Shown here: positions 17,579 through 27,667 of the stretch, piece after piece
How the letters are laid out: each line of letters starts with the position of its first letter
Numbering within the stretch: position 1 is the stretch's first letter
Assembly: GCF_022829465.1 (NCBI RefSeq)
Contig: NZ_JAKSXZ010000146.1
Coordinates: forward strand, 310,001-374,000
DNA: 64,000 nucleotides
Reading direction: 5' to 3'
Origin: Methylobacterium sp. J-067
Lineage (GTDB): Bacteria; Pseudomonadota; Alphaproteobacteria; Rhizobiales; Beijerinckiaceae
Notes under the pieces: model-generated
Told to the model about the DNA's origin: nothing
Database searches by the model: none
The model's input: only the letters and a program-made list of their open reading frames with translations
Position numbers and translations under genes: made by a program

Positions 17579-18373
17579 TCATGCGAGATATTGCAGGACG
17601 CCGCCATCGACCCGCATGGCCGCGCCCGTGGTCGCGCTCGCGGCCGGGCTGCACAGATAGGCTACGAGGTTGGCGACCTCGTCCACCTTGGCCAGACGTC
17701 GGATCAGCGATGTCGGCCGATGCTGCGTCACGAACTGGCGGCCGAGTTCCTCGCTATCGCCGGTCGCGCCGTCGCTCATCTGCTTGAGGAAGGTATCGAC
17801 GCCCTCGGAGAGGGTCGGGCCGGGCAGGACGCTGTTCACGGTGACGCCGCTGCCGGCCACCGTCTGCGCAAGGCCGCGCGCGATCGAGAGCTGCGCCGTC
17901 TTCGTCATCCCGTAATGGACCATCTCGGTCGGGACGTTGAGGGCGGATTCGCTCGAAATGAAGATCACCCGGCCCCAGCCACGCTCGACCATGGCCGGCG
18001 TGTAGGCGCGAGACAGGCGCACGCCGCTCATCACATTCACGTCGAAGAAGCGCTGCCAATCCGCGTCCGGGATGTCGAAGAACGGCTTCGGCTCGAAGAT
18101 GCCGGTGTTGTTGACGAGGATGTCGATGCCGGGGTTGGCCGACGCCAGGGCCTCGGCCCCCGCCGCGTCGGAGACGTCCCCCACCGCCGCGAAGGCGCGC
18201 CCGCCGCTCGCCTCGCCGCGCAGCTTCGCCAGGGCGGCATCGACCCGCTCCGTCGTGCGCCCGTTGATGCCGACTTCGGCGCCGAGGTCGCAGAGCGCCC
18301 GGGCGATGGCGTAGCCGATGCCGCCGGTCGAGCCGGTGACGAGGGCTCTACGTCCGCTGAGATCGAGATCCAT
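17579..18373 (-). CDS. SDR-family NAD(P)-dependent oxidoreductase
   Basis: A 264-residue classical short-chain dehydrogenase. TGSTGGIG (residues 13-20) binds the cofactor, and VNNTGIF is the structural NNxG motif. The catalytic Ser is in FISSESALN, and Tyr-x3-Lys is in VHYGMTKTAQ. The C-terminal GAAMRVDGGVLQYLA is typical of the 3-oxoacyl-reductase-like group. The start at 18373 has AAAGGA upstream; the ATG at 18397 is less convincing. The substrate is unknown. It lies downstream of the DHA2 exporter gene on the same strand, 66 bp away. Confidence 0.92.
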   Translation of the reverse strand: MDLDLSGRRALVTGSTGGIGYAIARALCDLGAEVGINGRTTERVDAALAKLRGEASGGRAFAAVGDVSDAAGAEALASANPGIDILVNNTGIFEPKPFFDIPDADWQRFFDVNVMSGVRLSRAYTPAMVERGWGRVIFISSESALNVPTEMVHYGMTKTAQLSIARGLAQTVAGSGVTVNSVLPGPTLSEGVDTFLKQMSDGATGDSEELGRQFVTQHRPTSLIRRLAKVDEVANLVAYLCSPAASATTGAAMRVDGGVLQYLA

Positions 18374-18439
18374 GATCGGCTGTCCTTTGCCATTCACCCC
18401 GTGACGCGAAGGTGGGGTCGGCCGGGCCGGAGACCACTC

Positions 18440-19822
18440 CTACCCGTTCCGCTGCCAGCGCAGGGCACTGGTGCAGGCGCCGACCATGGAGAGCGCCACG
18501 GCCGTTGACAGGGAGAGTGTTACCGCCGAGCCCGCTCCGCTGCCATGGGTCAGGCCGAACAGCACCGCGACCAGGGCCGCGCCCAGGGATTGCCCGGTGA
18601 GCCGCGCGGTCGATTGCATGCCGCTGGCGCCGCCGCTGCGCTCGCGCGGGGCCGAGGTGACGATGATCCGGTTGTTGGGCGACTGGAACAGGCCGAAGCC
18701 GAGGCCGCAGAGGGTGAGCCGCCACACGATGTCGAGGACCGGCGCCCCCGTGGGCAGGGCGGCGACTAGGGCGAGCCCGGCCGCCATCACCGCGAGGCCG
18801 GCGCCGCCGAGCAGCCCCGGCGGGTAGCGGTCCGCGAGCCGGCCCGAAATCGGCGCCATCACCGCGACGGCGATGGGCCAGGGGGTCATGAGAAACCCGG
18901 TCTGCGTGCTCGACAGGTGGAGCACGTCCTGGAAGTAGAACGGCAGGGCGACGTAGGACGCCATCTGCGCCGCGAAGGCGCAGACCGAGGAGGCCATCGA
19001 CAGGGCGAAGGCGCGGATGCGCAGCAGGTCGACCGGCAGGAGCGGCGCCGGCAGGCGGATCTGGCGGCGCACGAAGATCACCCCGAACACGAGGGCGGCG
19101 GCGATCTCGGCCGCCCCCCGGACGGCCCCGCCGGGATCGCCGAGCCCATCGATGCCGACGATCAGCAGGCCGAAGGTCAGGGCGTTGAGGAGCGCGCTCA
19201 AGCCGTCGAAGGGCCGGCGGCTCTCGGGCGTCGCGGGCAGGGTGCGGGTGGCGACGGCGAGCGCCAGCAGCCCCACCGGCACGTTCACGAGGAACAGCCA
19301 CGGCCAGGTCGCCACGGAGAGGATCGCGGCGGCGACGGTCGGCCCCGCCGCCGAGGCCACCGCCACGACCAGCGCGACGTTCGCCACCCCCGCCCCGATG
19401 ATCTTGTGCGGGTAGATGAAGCGCACGAAGCCGATGTTGACGCTCATGATCGCGGCGGCGCCCAGCCCCTGCACGATCCGCGCGGCGACGAGCAGGCCGA
19501 GGCTCGGCGCCAGGGCGCAGGCCAGCGAGGCGGCGACGAACACCGCGAGCCCCGGCAGGTAGACGCGCCGGAAGCCGAAGATGTCGCCGAGGGCGGCGAA
19601 GGGCAGGAGGCTCGCCGTGACGGCGACCTGATACGAGTTGACCACGAAGATCGCGTCGGCCGGCTTCACCGCGAGGTCCTTGGCCAGGACCGGCAGCGCC
19701 ACGTTGACGATGGCCCCGTCGAGCACGGCCATGGTCATGGCGAGCGCGATGGCGGCCATGGCGAGCCGACGCTCGCGCAGCGGCAACCCGTCCTGCGGTT
19801 GCGGCGCGGCGGTCTCGGCCAT
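18440..19822 (-). CDS. MFS exporter, DHA2 (EmrB/QacA-like) family
   Basis: A 460-residue drug:H+ antiporter-type protein with an estimated 14 membrane segments. AVLDGAIVNVALPVLAKDL in helix 1 contains the D-x-x-x-VNVALP motif of DHA2 exporters. FAALGDIFGFRRVYLPGL is the MFS signature loop, and SVATWPWLFLVNVPVGLLAL is the helix 6 motif shared with EmrB/QacA. There is no adjacent EmrA-type adaptor or TetR repressor, so it may act alone in the inner membrane. The downstream SDR gene might be co-transcribed. Confidence 0.88.
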   Translation of the reverse strand: MAETAAPQPQDGLPLRERRLAMAAIALAMTMAVLDGAIVNVALPVLAKDLAVKPADAIFVVNSYQVAVTASLLPFAALGDIFGFRRVYLPGLAVFVAASLACALAPSLGLLVAARIVQGLGAAAIMSVNIGFVRFIYPHKIIGAGVANVALVVAVASAAGPTVAAAILSVATWPWLFLVNVPVGLLALAVATRTLPATPESRRPFDGLSALLNALTFGLLIVGIDGLGDPGGAVRGAAEIAAALVFGVIFVRRQIRLPAPLLPVDLLRIRAFALSMASSVCAFAAQMASYVALPFYFQDVLHLSSTQTGFLMTPWPIAVAVMAPISGRLADRYPPGLLGGAGLAVMAAGLALVAALPTGAPVLDIVWRLTLCGLGFGLFQSPNNRIIVTSAPRERSGGASGMQSTARLTGQSLGAALVAVLFGLTHGSGAGSAVTLSLSTAVALSMVGACTSALRWQRNG

Positions 19823-19945
19823 GCTGGGCGCTCCTGCGGCGCCGCAAGGCGTCCGTGTCGGGGAAGGTGCCTGTCGTCTCGCGCAGGCGCGCGGCAGCGT
19901 CGAGGGGTCTCGCGTGTCCTACGTCACCCGGCGGCCGCGATGGGC

Positions 19946-20677
19946 TCAGCCGGCGCGGCGCCCGCACCGGACATAGGTCGAGGTGCCCTTGCTACTGGTC
20001 CAGGTCAGACGGTCGCCCTCCACGAGGAGGCGGACCTGGGACGACCAGCGGCGGCCACGGTCGCTGCACTCGGCCGCCATCACCCACGCGCCGCCGGCGC
20101 GGTGGCCGTCATGGAAGCTGCAGAGGGTCTTGCCGGCCCGCGCCTTCTCCATCGAGATCGTCGCCGGCAGGTAGCCGCGCCGCCGCGAGGGGCTGAGGCA
20201 GGCGGCCGGGGTCGGCCCCCAGGTGCCGACGAACTCGGCCACCGGCAATCCGGGGCGCTTCGGGGCGACGGCCTGGATCGCGGCCGGGGCGGGCATGGCG
20301 GCGGCGACGGCCGGAACCTCTGCAGGCGGCTGCGCGACCGCCGGCATCGCCTCCGGCGGCAGTTCGGGCAGCACAGTGACGCGCTTGGGCGGCTCGTCGG
20401 CCCGGCGGGACGCCTCGGCGGAGGGCAGGGGTCGGAAGGGCAGATCCTCGCGCAGGTAGGTGGCGCAATAGGCGAACAGCCCGCCCCAGCCCACGACGAG
20501 CAGGGCCGGGATCGCGTAGCGCGCCCCGCCCTTTCGGGCGGCGGCGTCCGGTTCGGGTGGAGGCGGCGGCACGACCAGGGCGTTCATCCCCGGCTCGCTG
20601 AGGGCGAGCGGCGTGGGGAAGGCGGCGGCGGTCACGGTGTCGTCCCGCCACTGGGCCCTGTCGAGCGTCATCTCCAT
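19946..20677 (-). CDS. membrane-anchored protein of unknown function
   Basis: A 243-residue protein with one membrane segment (YAIPALLVVGWGGLFAYCA, about 53-71). A Pro/Ala-rich linker and a conserved-looking C-terminal domain (about 145-240) follow. The latter starts VAEFVGTWGPTPAACLSPS and contains Cys in TLCSFHDGH, AAECSDRG and YVRCGRR, perhaps two disulfides in the periplasm. The FVGTWG start recalls small calycin-like domains found in rhizobial secreted proteins, but I cannot name a family. The start is 4 bp after the stop of the 2OG oxygenase gene, so they are probably one operon. Confidence 0.7.
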   Translation of the reverse strand: MEMTLDRAQWRDDTVTAAAFPTPLALSEPGMNALVVPPPPPEPDAAARKGGARYAIPALLVVGWGGLFAYCATYLREDLPFRPLPSAEASRRADEPPKRVTVLPELPPEAMPAVAQPPAEVPAVAAAMPAPAAIQAVAPKRPGLPVAEFVGTWGPTPAACLSPSRRRGYLPATISMEKARAGKTLCSFHDGHRAGGAWVMAAECSDRGRRWSSQVRLLVEGDRLTWTSSKGTSTYVRCGRRAG

Positions 20678-20681
20678 GGCA

Positions 20682-21314
20682 TCACCGCCCGAAGATGCCC
20701 TTCAGGAACTGGGCGGTGCGGTTGCGCTTGCGCTTGCGCTCCAGTTCCGAGGCGTCCTTGATCCAGGCCACCTGCACCACCCGGCGCTCGCCCTCGAAGG
20801 GCTCGTGGCCGTGCCAGGAATTGTCGGCGCGCAGGAAGGCGAACATCGTGCCCATGGTCGGCGGCACCTCGACGGCGAAGGGCTCGAAGTTCTTGCCGTC
20901 GTAGAGCACCCGCAGCCGGCCGGCGGCCGGGGCGTCCCAGGCGTCGTTCATGTAGACGAGGAGCGTCAGCACCTTCGACGGGCCATCCGTGTGGATGGCG
21001 CCGTACTTGAGCTGGCTGCGCTTCATGATGGTGGTGAGGCGCGGGCAGGAGACGAGATCGATTCCGAACTTCTCGCCGAGGATGCGGGAGAACTCGTCGC
21101 TCTCCAGTTCGTCGATCAGTGCCTTGAACCGGCCCTGGAGGGAGACCTCGTCCACGGTGAGGTAGCCGGGCTTGCCGATTTCGGGGAAGTCGCGCCGGAT
21201 CTCCTCGATCGAGTCGCGGTTCAGGACGTTCGTGCCGAGGGTGTACGGATAGGGCTCCCGCGAGAGCGGCGCGGCGCGAATCGCCTGAACGTCGAGGATC
21301 GAGAGAGCCGTCAT
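20682..21314 (-). CDS. 2-oxoglutarate/Fe(II)-dependent oxygenase family protein
   Basis: A 210-residue oxygenase of the prolyl-hydroxylase-like 2OG-Fe(II) superfamily. The HxD pair is in YGAIHTDGPSK, and the distal iron-binding His is in DNSWHGHEPF. The Arg contacting the cosubstrate is in GERRVVQVAW. The DSBH core therefore looks complete. The start at 21314 (MTALSILDVQAIRAAPL) avoids an Arg-rich upstream extension. The substrate is unknown; related genes in proteobacteria act on peptides or sugars. It is followed by the membrane-anchored protein, 4 bp away. Confidence 0.85.
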   Translation of the reverse strand: MTALSILDVQAIRAAPLSREPYPYTLGTNVLNRDSIEEIRRDFPEIGKPGYLTVDEVSLQGRFKALIDELESDEFSRILGEKFGIDLVSCPRLTTIMKRSQLKYGAIHTDGPSKVLTLLVYMNDAWDAPAAGRLRVLYDGKNFEPFAVEVPPTMGTMFAFLRADNSWHGHEPFEGERRVVQVAWIKDASELERKRKRNRTAQFLKGIFGR

Positions 21315-21571
21315 CGCTGAGTGTCCCTGGGTGTCGCGCTGTGGGGAACGGGAATCACGCAGTGCACGTCCTCGCAAGCGGATCACGTTCACAAATTGTT
21401 AGGGCCGCTGTGCCCGCGCCGGCTATTTAGGCGGCGGAATGCGGCGGTCAGACGGCGAAAGCGGTGGGGTGGCGCATTCCGGTGACAGTCGCCGGGCACC
21501 CGCCCGTGCAGGATAACCAGACCCGCGACCCTTCGCGGGGCGTGCGTAACCCGGATCCGGTACGACCTGCG

Positions 21572-21892
21572 ATGAGGCCGTTGGTCCTCACCCTGCTTTT
21601 GGCCCCCCTCGCCGCGTTCGCGACCGGGCTCTCGGCCCGCGCCGAGCCCCCGCGCACGCCCCGGGGCTCCGTGACGGCCCGGATGACCTGTGCCGAGGCG
21701 ATGGCGCTGGTGCAGCGCGAGGGCGACATCATGATCGCCGCCGGCGCCGCACCGGAACGCCTCGTCCGCGACCGCAACCAGTGCGAATTGTCGGACATCG
21801 CGGAACTGCGATTCGTGCCGACGCGGGACAACCCGCAATGCCCGATCGGCTACCGCTGCCGCGAGCCCGGCTTCGAAGAATGGAACTGGTAG
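21572..21892 (+). CDS. small secreted Cys-containing protein
   Basis: A 106-residue protein with signal peptide MRPLVLTLLLAPLAAFATG and likely cleavage near ALSARA. The mature part contains TCAEAMALVQREGDIMIAAG and four Cys (TCAEA, NQCEL, NPQCPIGYRC), consistent with two periplasmic disulfides. The C terminus ends EPGFEEWNW. Similar short proteins are frequent in Hyphomicrobiales; no function is known to me. The ATG at 21572 is used because the signal peptide starts there. Confidence 0.75.
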   Translation: MRPLVLTLLLAPLAAFATGLSARAEPPRTPRGSVTARMTCAEAMALVQREGDIMIAAGAAPERLVRDRNQCELSDIAELRFVPTRDNPQCPIGYRCREPGFEEWNW

Positions 21893-22000
21893 GGATCACG
21901 AAGCGCACATCCCGTCACGCAACTCCCTTGTGCCCGATATACGGCGATCTATCCTTTATGCAGCCGCCCGCGTGACAGGGCGGATCGGGAGAGACCGCCC

Positions 22001-23269
22001 ATGCGAACGCTGATCCTCGCCGCGCTGCTGACGGGCGTGGCGATTCCCGCCCTGGCTCAGGGGGCCGCGCCCGCCGAGACCAAGGCCAAGACCGACGACC
22101 TCGAGAAGCTGGAGAGCTTCCACAGCACCTCGACGCAGCCCGCGCCGGAGATCCCGCAGACCGGCCGCAAGGCCGACGCGATCGCCAAGAACCTCGCCAA
22201 GGTGAAGCTGCCGGACGGGTTCAAGATCGCCCTCTACGCCATCGTGCCGGATGCCCGCGCCCTGGCGGTGGGGCCGAATGCCGGCGTGCTGTTCGTCGGC
22301 ACCCGCAAGTCGAAGGTCTACACGGTAACCGACCGCGACAAGGACCGTGTCGCCGACGAGGTCCGCGCCTTCGCGCCGGGCATCGACTTCAAGATCCCCA
22401 ACGGCGTCTGCTTCTCGCGGGACGGCGTGCTGACGGTGGTGGAGCAGAACCGCGTGCTCGCCTTCCCGGCGGCCGAGTTCTTCTACGAGAACCCGGATGT
22501 GGCCGCCGGCGTGCTGGTGAAGCAGGGCGAGCTGATCCCCACCTCCGAGGAGAGCTTCAACCACACGGCCCGCGTCTGCCGCGTCGGGCCGGACGGCAAG
22601 ACCTACATCGCGCTCGGCCAGCCCTACAACGTGCCGCCCGCCGCCAAGATGGACCTGTACCGGAAGCAGGGCATCGGCGGGATCATCCGCATGGATGCCG
22701 ACGGCAAGAACCGCGAGGTCTACGCCACCGGCATCCGCAACTCGGTGGGCATGGACTTCGCCACCGACAAGAGCCTGTGGTTCACGGACAATCAGGTCGA
22801 CGGCATGGGCGACGACAAGCCGCCGGGCGAGTTGAACCGCGCCACCAAGGCCGGGGAGAACTTCGGCTTCCCGTGGTTCGGCGGCGGCGCGGTGCGCACC
22901 GTCGAGTACAAGGACGAGACCCCGCCCGCCGACGCAGTGCCGCCGATGGCCGAACTGCCGCCCCATGCGGCCGATCTCGGCATGACCTTCTACAACGGGA
23001 AGTCGTTTCCCGATTCGTACAAGGGCGGCATCTTCATCGCCGAGCACGGTTCGTGGAACCGCACCCAGCCGATCGGCGCGCGGGTGATGTTCGCCAAGCT
23101 CGGCGCTGACGGGAAGGTCGAATCGGTGAAGCCCTTCGCGGAGGGCTGGCTGACCGGCGACGGCGAGTATCTCGGCCGCCCCGTGGACGTGGCGGTGATG
23201 CTCGACGGCTCGCTGCTCGTCTCCGACGATTCCGCCGGGGCGGTGTATCGGATCTCCTACGAGAAGTAG
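22001..23269 (+). CDS. sorbosone dehydrogenase-family (PQQ/GDH-type beta-propeller) protein
   Basis: A 422-residue periplasmic protein with a clear signal peptide (MRTLILAALLTGVAIPALAQ). The body is a glucose/sorbosone-dehydrogenase six-bladed propeller: LPDGFKIALYAIVPDARALA, FKIPNGVCFSRDG, ATGIRNSVGMDF, GENFGFPWFGGG, IFIAEHGSWNRT and GRPVDVAVMLDGSLLVSDD. Characterised relatives oxidise aldoses or sorbosone using PQQ, a cofactor that methylotrophs make abundantly. A cytochrome c gene follows 66 bp later and is a plausible electron acceptor. The exact sugar substrate cannot be determined. Confidence 0.9.
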   Translation: MRTLILAALLTGVAIPALAQGAAPAETKAKTDDLEKLESFHSTSTQPAPEIPQTGRKADAIAKNLAKVKLPDGFKIALYAIVPDARALAVGPNAGVLFVGTRKSKVYTVTDRDKDRVADEVRAFAPGIDFKIPNGVCFSRDGVLTVVEQNRVLAFPAAEFFYENPDVAAGVLVKQGELIPTSEESFNHTARVCRVGPDGKTYIALGQPYNVPPAAKMDLYRKQGIGGIIRMDADGKNREVYATGIRNSVGMDFATDKSLWFTDNQVDGMGDDKPPGELNRATKAGENFGFPWFGGGAVRTVEYKDETPPADAVPPMAELPPHAADLGMTFYNGKSFPDSYKGGIFIAEHGSWNRTQPIGARVMFAKLGADGKVESVKPFAEGWLTGDGEYLGRPVDVAVMLDGSLLVSDDSAGAVYRISYEK

Positions 23270-23284
23270 GTATTTGGAGTGTCG

Positions 23285-23307
23285 CTCCCCTCCCTCGCGG
23301 AGGGGAG
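23285..23307. repeat. hairpin between the dehydrogenase and cytochrome genes
   Basis: CTCCCCTCC-CTCGC-GGAGGGGAG is a perfect 9-bp stem 15 bp after the dehydrogenase stop. It has no T tract. It may stabilise the upstream mRNA or reduce read-through. Confidence 0.5.
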
Positions 23308-23335
23308 CCGCGTCGCGTCAAACGAGCCGGAACCG

Positions 23336-23653
23336 ATGACCCGCCTGATCCTCATCCTCGCCGCCACGCTGGTGCCGCTGGGCGCGCAGGCGGGCGACGC
23401 CGCCCTCGGCAAGAAGCGCGCGACCGCCTGCCAGACCTGCCACGGCATGGACGGCCTCTCGAAGCTGCCGGAGGCGCCGAACCTTGCCGGTCAGGTCGAG
23501 CCCTATCTGGTGAAGGCGCTCACCGAGTACCGCGAGGGCAAGCGCCAGAACGAGATCATGAACGTCGTCGCGAAGGAGCTGTCCGACGCGGATATCGCGA
23601 ACCTCGCGGCGTATTACGCGGGCATCCAGATCGACGTGCTGCCGCCGGGATAG
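23336..23653 (+). CDS. class I cytochrome c, periplasmic
   Basis: A 105-residue c-type cytochrome. The signal peptide MTRLILILAATLVPLGAQA is followed by the haem site C32-Q-T-C35-H36 and the NLAGQ segment. The distal ligand is probably the Met in NEIMNVVAKELSDADIANLA. Size and the LAAYYAG end match small cytochrome c553/c4-like electron carriers. Its position after the sorbosone-dehydrogenase-like gene suggests it receives electrons from that enzyme. It needs the Ccm maturation system, part of which is at the right end of the window. Confidence 0.93.
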   Translation: MTRLILILAATLVPLGAQAGDAALGKKRATACQTCHGMDGLSKLPEAPNLAGQVEPYLVKALTEYREGKRQNEIMNVVAKELSDADIANLAAYYAGIQIDVLPPG

Positions 23654-23659
23654 ACGACC

Positions 23660-25462
<1,803 letters not shown>

Positions 25463-25612
25463 CGATGTTCCGTTCGGGCGCACGGCCAAGGCGGGCGCAT
25501 GCCGGCAAATCGCGATGGTCGGGCCAGGGGCCGACCGGGCGCCTGCGAGATAGCAGCGCCGGGCCACAGCGTCGAGCGCGAGGGAATCGCGGGACTTCCG
25601 ACCACGCAAACG

Positions 25613-25645
25613 AAACCGCCCGAAGCGGGCGGCTCCGGGCGGTTT
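25613..25645 (-). terminator. terminator hairpin downstream of the 66-residue protein
   Basis: On the minus strand CCGCCCG-CTT-CGGGCGG is followed by TTTCGTTT. A longer alternative stem pairs AAACCGCCCG (25613-25622) with CGGGCGGTTT (25636-25645). It lies just beyond the stop at 25667 and about 150 bp upstream of lepA. Confidence 0.7.
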
Positions 25646-25666
25646 GCGTTTCGTTCGGGTCGAGCG

Positions 25667-25867
25667 TTACCGGCCGCGGTCGCGGATCAGTCGCTCGATC
25701 TCGGCCTCGCCGTGGGAGCGGGCCTTGGCCTCGGTCGGGTGCTTCCGGTCCGACCGCTGGTGAAGCTTGCCGTGCTTGCGGATGCTCCACTGGTAGAGCG
25801 CGCCGCTCTCGCCGACCGGATGAACCTCGAGGCTGAAGGGAAAGGTGTCGGAGTGCGTATCGTTCAT
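25667..25867 (-). CDS. small conserved-looking cytoplasmic protein
   Basis: A 66-residue protein starting MNDTHSDTFPFSLEVHPVGE, followed by LYQWSIRKHGKLHQRSDRKH and a charged helix ending EIERLIRDRGR. Residues 9-35 read like a short beta sheet, and the end is a basic/acidic helix. In-frame ATG codons at 25876 and 25903 are alternative starts; the chosen one gives the more natural N terminus. It is followed by its own terminator. No family is recognised. Confidence 0.6.
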   Translation of the reverse strand: MNDTHSDTFPFSLEVHPVGESGALYQWSIRKHGKLHQRSDRKHPTEAKARSHGEAEIERLIRDRGR

Positions 25868-25921
25868 GCTGCCCATATGGGGCGGATCGCCACCTTTTGC
25901 CATCCCGGCAACGCATTCCTC

Positions 25922-26719
25922 TCACGCGCCGGTTGAACCCTCCGCAGGACTGCCCGACCGTGCGCGCGCGGCCATGGCGACGAGACTCTTGCGCAACCCC
26001 CCCATGTCCGAGACCGGCTCGGGGTAGAGAACCCGCGCCGTCCGGTCGCCGGCCATCAGGTCCATGCCCTCGGGATCGAGCCCGCTGAGCCGCCAGGACG
26101 CCTCCGTCTCGCCCGCCGCCGTCGCGTAGAGGGCGAGGGCATCCGCGTGGTCGGCGTTCATGTGGGCGACGGCGCCGCCCTCCCCCGCCACGATGGCCTC
26201 CCGGCCGGTCAGGTCGAGGAGGAGCTCGGCGGGCGTCAGCGTCGCAGCCTTGGCGAAGCCGCCGTTGAGGTGGCCCGCCTCCGGGGCCAGGGCAAAGAAG
26301 GCGAAGTCCGGGAAGTCCGCGTAGAGCTTCGCCTTCGGGTGGCGGGCCAGGAAGCGCTCGCGAGCGCGGGGCTCGGCACTCTGCATCGCGCGGCCGTTCA
26401 CCGTTAGGCGGGGATGGGCGAGCGGGTCGCCCTTTCCGCCCTGGCTGAACAGCAGCGAGCAGCGCGGATCGGCCAGGAGGTTGCGGGTGTGGGCCGAAAG
26501 GCGCGACAACAGCATCAGCGGCGTGCCGTCCACGTCGGTGGCCATCGTGACGAGGGAGGCGAAGGGCATGCCCTCCCCGTCGATGGTCGCCAGAGCCCCC
26601 GAGCGGATGGTGCGCAGGAGCATCCGCGCGAGGCCGATCGCGTCGAAGGGCGCCTCCGCCGCCGGCAGGGGCCGGGCGGGGCCTCGCGGTCCCTCGGATA
26701 CGCCGCCAGTCTCAGCCAT
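25922..26719 (-). CDS. HugZ-like PPOX-fold protein with DUF2470 domain
   Basis: A 265-residue protein with an FMN-binding split-barrel of the pyridoxamine-phosphate-oxidase family (about residues 25-165). Typical segments are SGALATIDGEGMPFASLVTM, LLSRLSAHTRNLLADPRCSL and RLTVNGRA. A C-terminal DUF2470 segment contains HMNADHADALALYA. This two-domain arrangement is that of HugZ/HutZ haem-utilisation proteins and of many broader PPOX-like proteins. Haem degradation is possible but unproven, and no haem transport genes are adjacent. The start at 26719 is preferred over a Met two codons upstream. Confidence 0.85.
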   Translation of the reverse strand: MAETGGVSEGPRGPARPLPAAEAPFDAIGLARMLLRTIRSGALATIDGEGMPFASLVTMATDVDGTPLMLLSRLSAHTRNLLADPRCSLLFSQGGKGDPLAHPRLTVNGRAMQSAEPRARERFLARHPKAKLYADFPDFAFFALAPEAGHLNGGFAKAATLTPAELLLDLTGREAIVAGEGGAVAHMNADHADALALYATAAGETEASWRLSGLDPEGMDLMAGDRTARVLYPEPVSDMGGLRKSLVAMAARARSGSPAEGSTGA

Positions 26720-26945
26720 GCACACGCCTCCGTGACCCGAGCGATCCAGAAGATTACGGCCAAGCTATGACCGCCGCTCGCTTTTTCCCAGGGAACATAT
26801 TAAAGCACCCGTCCCCCTCGGCGCGAGCCGGAACCGCTTCCCGCGGCGGAATGCCCTCGCGCCTACAGCCAGCCCCGATGGGGCCGGGATGCGACGCGGC
26901 CGTTTGCGCGGCCGCGCCCGACCCCGTTCAGCCAGGGATCCGCGC

Positions 26946-27656
26946 ATGCCGACCATTGCCCTCGTCGACGACGACCGGAACATCCTGACCTCCGTGTCGA
27001 TCGCCCTGGAGACCGAAGGCTACCGGATCCAGACCTACACCGACGGGGCCTCGGCCCTGGACGGTCTGCGCCACTCGCCCCCCGACCTCGCGATCTTCGA
27101 CATCAAGATGCCGCGCATGGACGGGATGGAGCTGCTGCGGCGGCTGCGCCAGAAATCGGACCTGCCGGTCATCTTCCTCACCTCGAAGGACGAGGAGATC
27201 GACGAACTGTTCGGCCTGAAGATGGGCGCGGACGACTTCATCCATAAGCCGTTCTCGCAGCGGCTTCTGGTGGAGCGGGTGAAGGCGGTGCTGCGCCGCT
27301 TCGCGAAGGAAGCCCCCGGCGCCCCGCCGCGCGGCGAGGCCGAGGCCGCCGCCCGCTCCCTGGAGCGCGGCGCCCTGATGATGGACCCCGAGCGGCACAC
27401 CTGCACCTGGAAGGGCGAGGCGGTGACGCTGACCGTCACCGAATTCCTGATCCTCCAGGCGCTGGCCCACCGGCCCGGCGTCGTGAAGAGCCGCAACGCC
27501 CTCATGGACGCGGCCTACGACGATCAGGTCTATGTCGATGACCGCACCATCGACAGCCACATCAAGCGCCTGCGCAAGAAGTTCAAGGCGACCGACCAGA
27601 GCTTCGACATGATTGAGACGCTCTACGGCGTCGGCTACCGGTTCAAGGAGGCGTAG
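26946..27656 (+). CDS. chvI: two-component response regulator ChvI
   Basis: A 236-residue OmpR-class regulator. The receiver keeps D8-D9, the phospho-acceptor D52 (IFDIKMPRMDG), T in LTSKDEE and K in IHKPFS. The winged-helix output domain ends IDSHIKRLRKKF and YGVGYRFKEA. Together with the adjacent kinase and hprK it matches the ChvI/ChvG (ExoS/ExoR-linked) acid and envelope response system of alphaproteobacteria. The ATG at 26946 starts right at the first receiver strand. The kinase gene follows 11 bp later. Confidence 0.93.
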   Translation: MPTIALVDDDRNILTSVSIALETEGYRIQTYTDGASALDGLRHSPPDLAIFDIKMPRMDGMELLRRLRQKSDLPVIFLTSKDEEIDELFGLKMGADDFIHKPFSQRLLVERVKAVLRRFAKEAPGAPPRGEAEAAARSLERGALMMDPERHTCTWKGEAVTLTVTEFLILQALAHRPGVVKSRNALMDAAYDDQVYVDDRTIDSHIKRLRKKFKATDQSFDMIETLYGVGYRFKEA

Positions 27657-27667
27657 GCCGGGCCAGG

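Noticed and set aside
25463..25609. N-terminal extension of lepA by 49 codons
   Set aside because: The added residues do not resemble LepA, and the ATG at 25462 gives the standard 600-residue protein.
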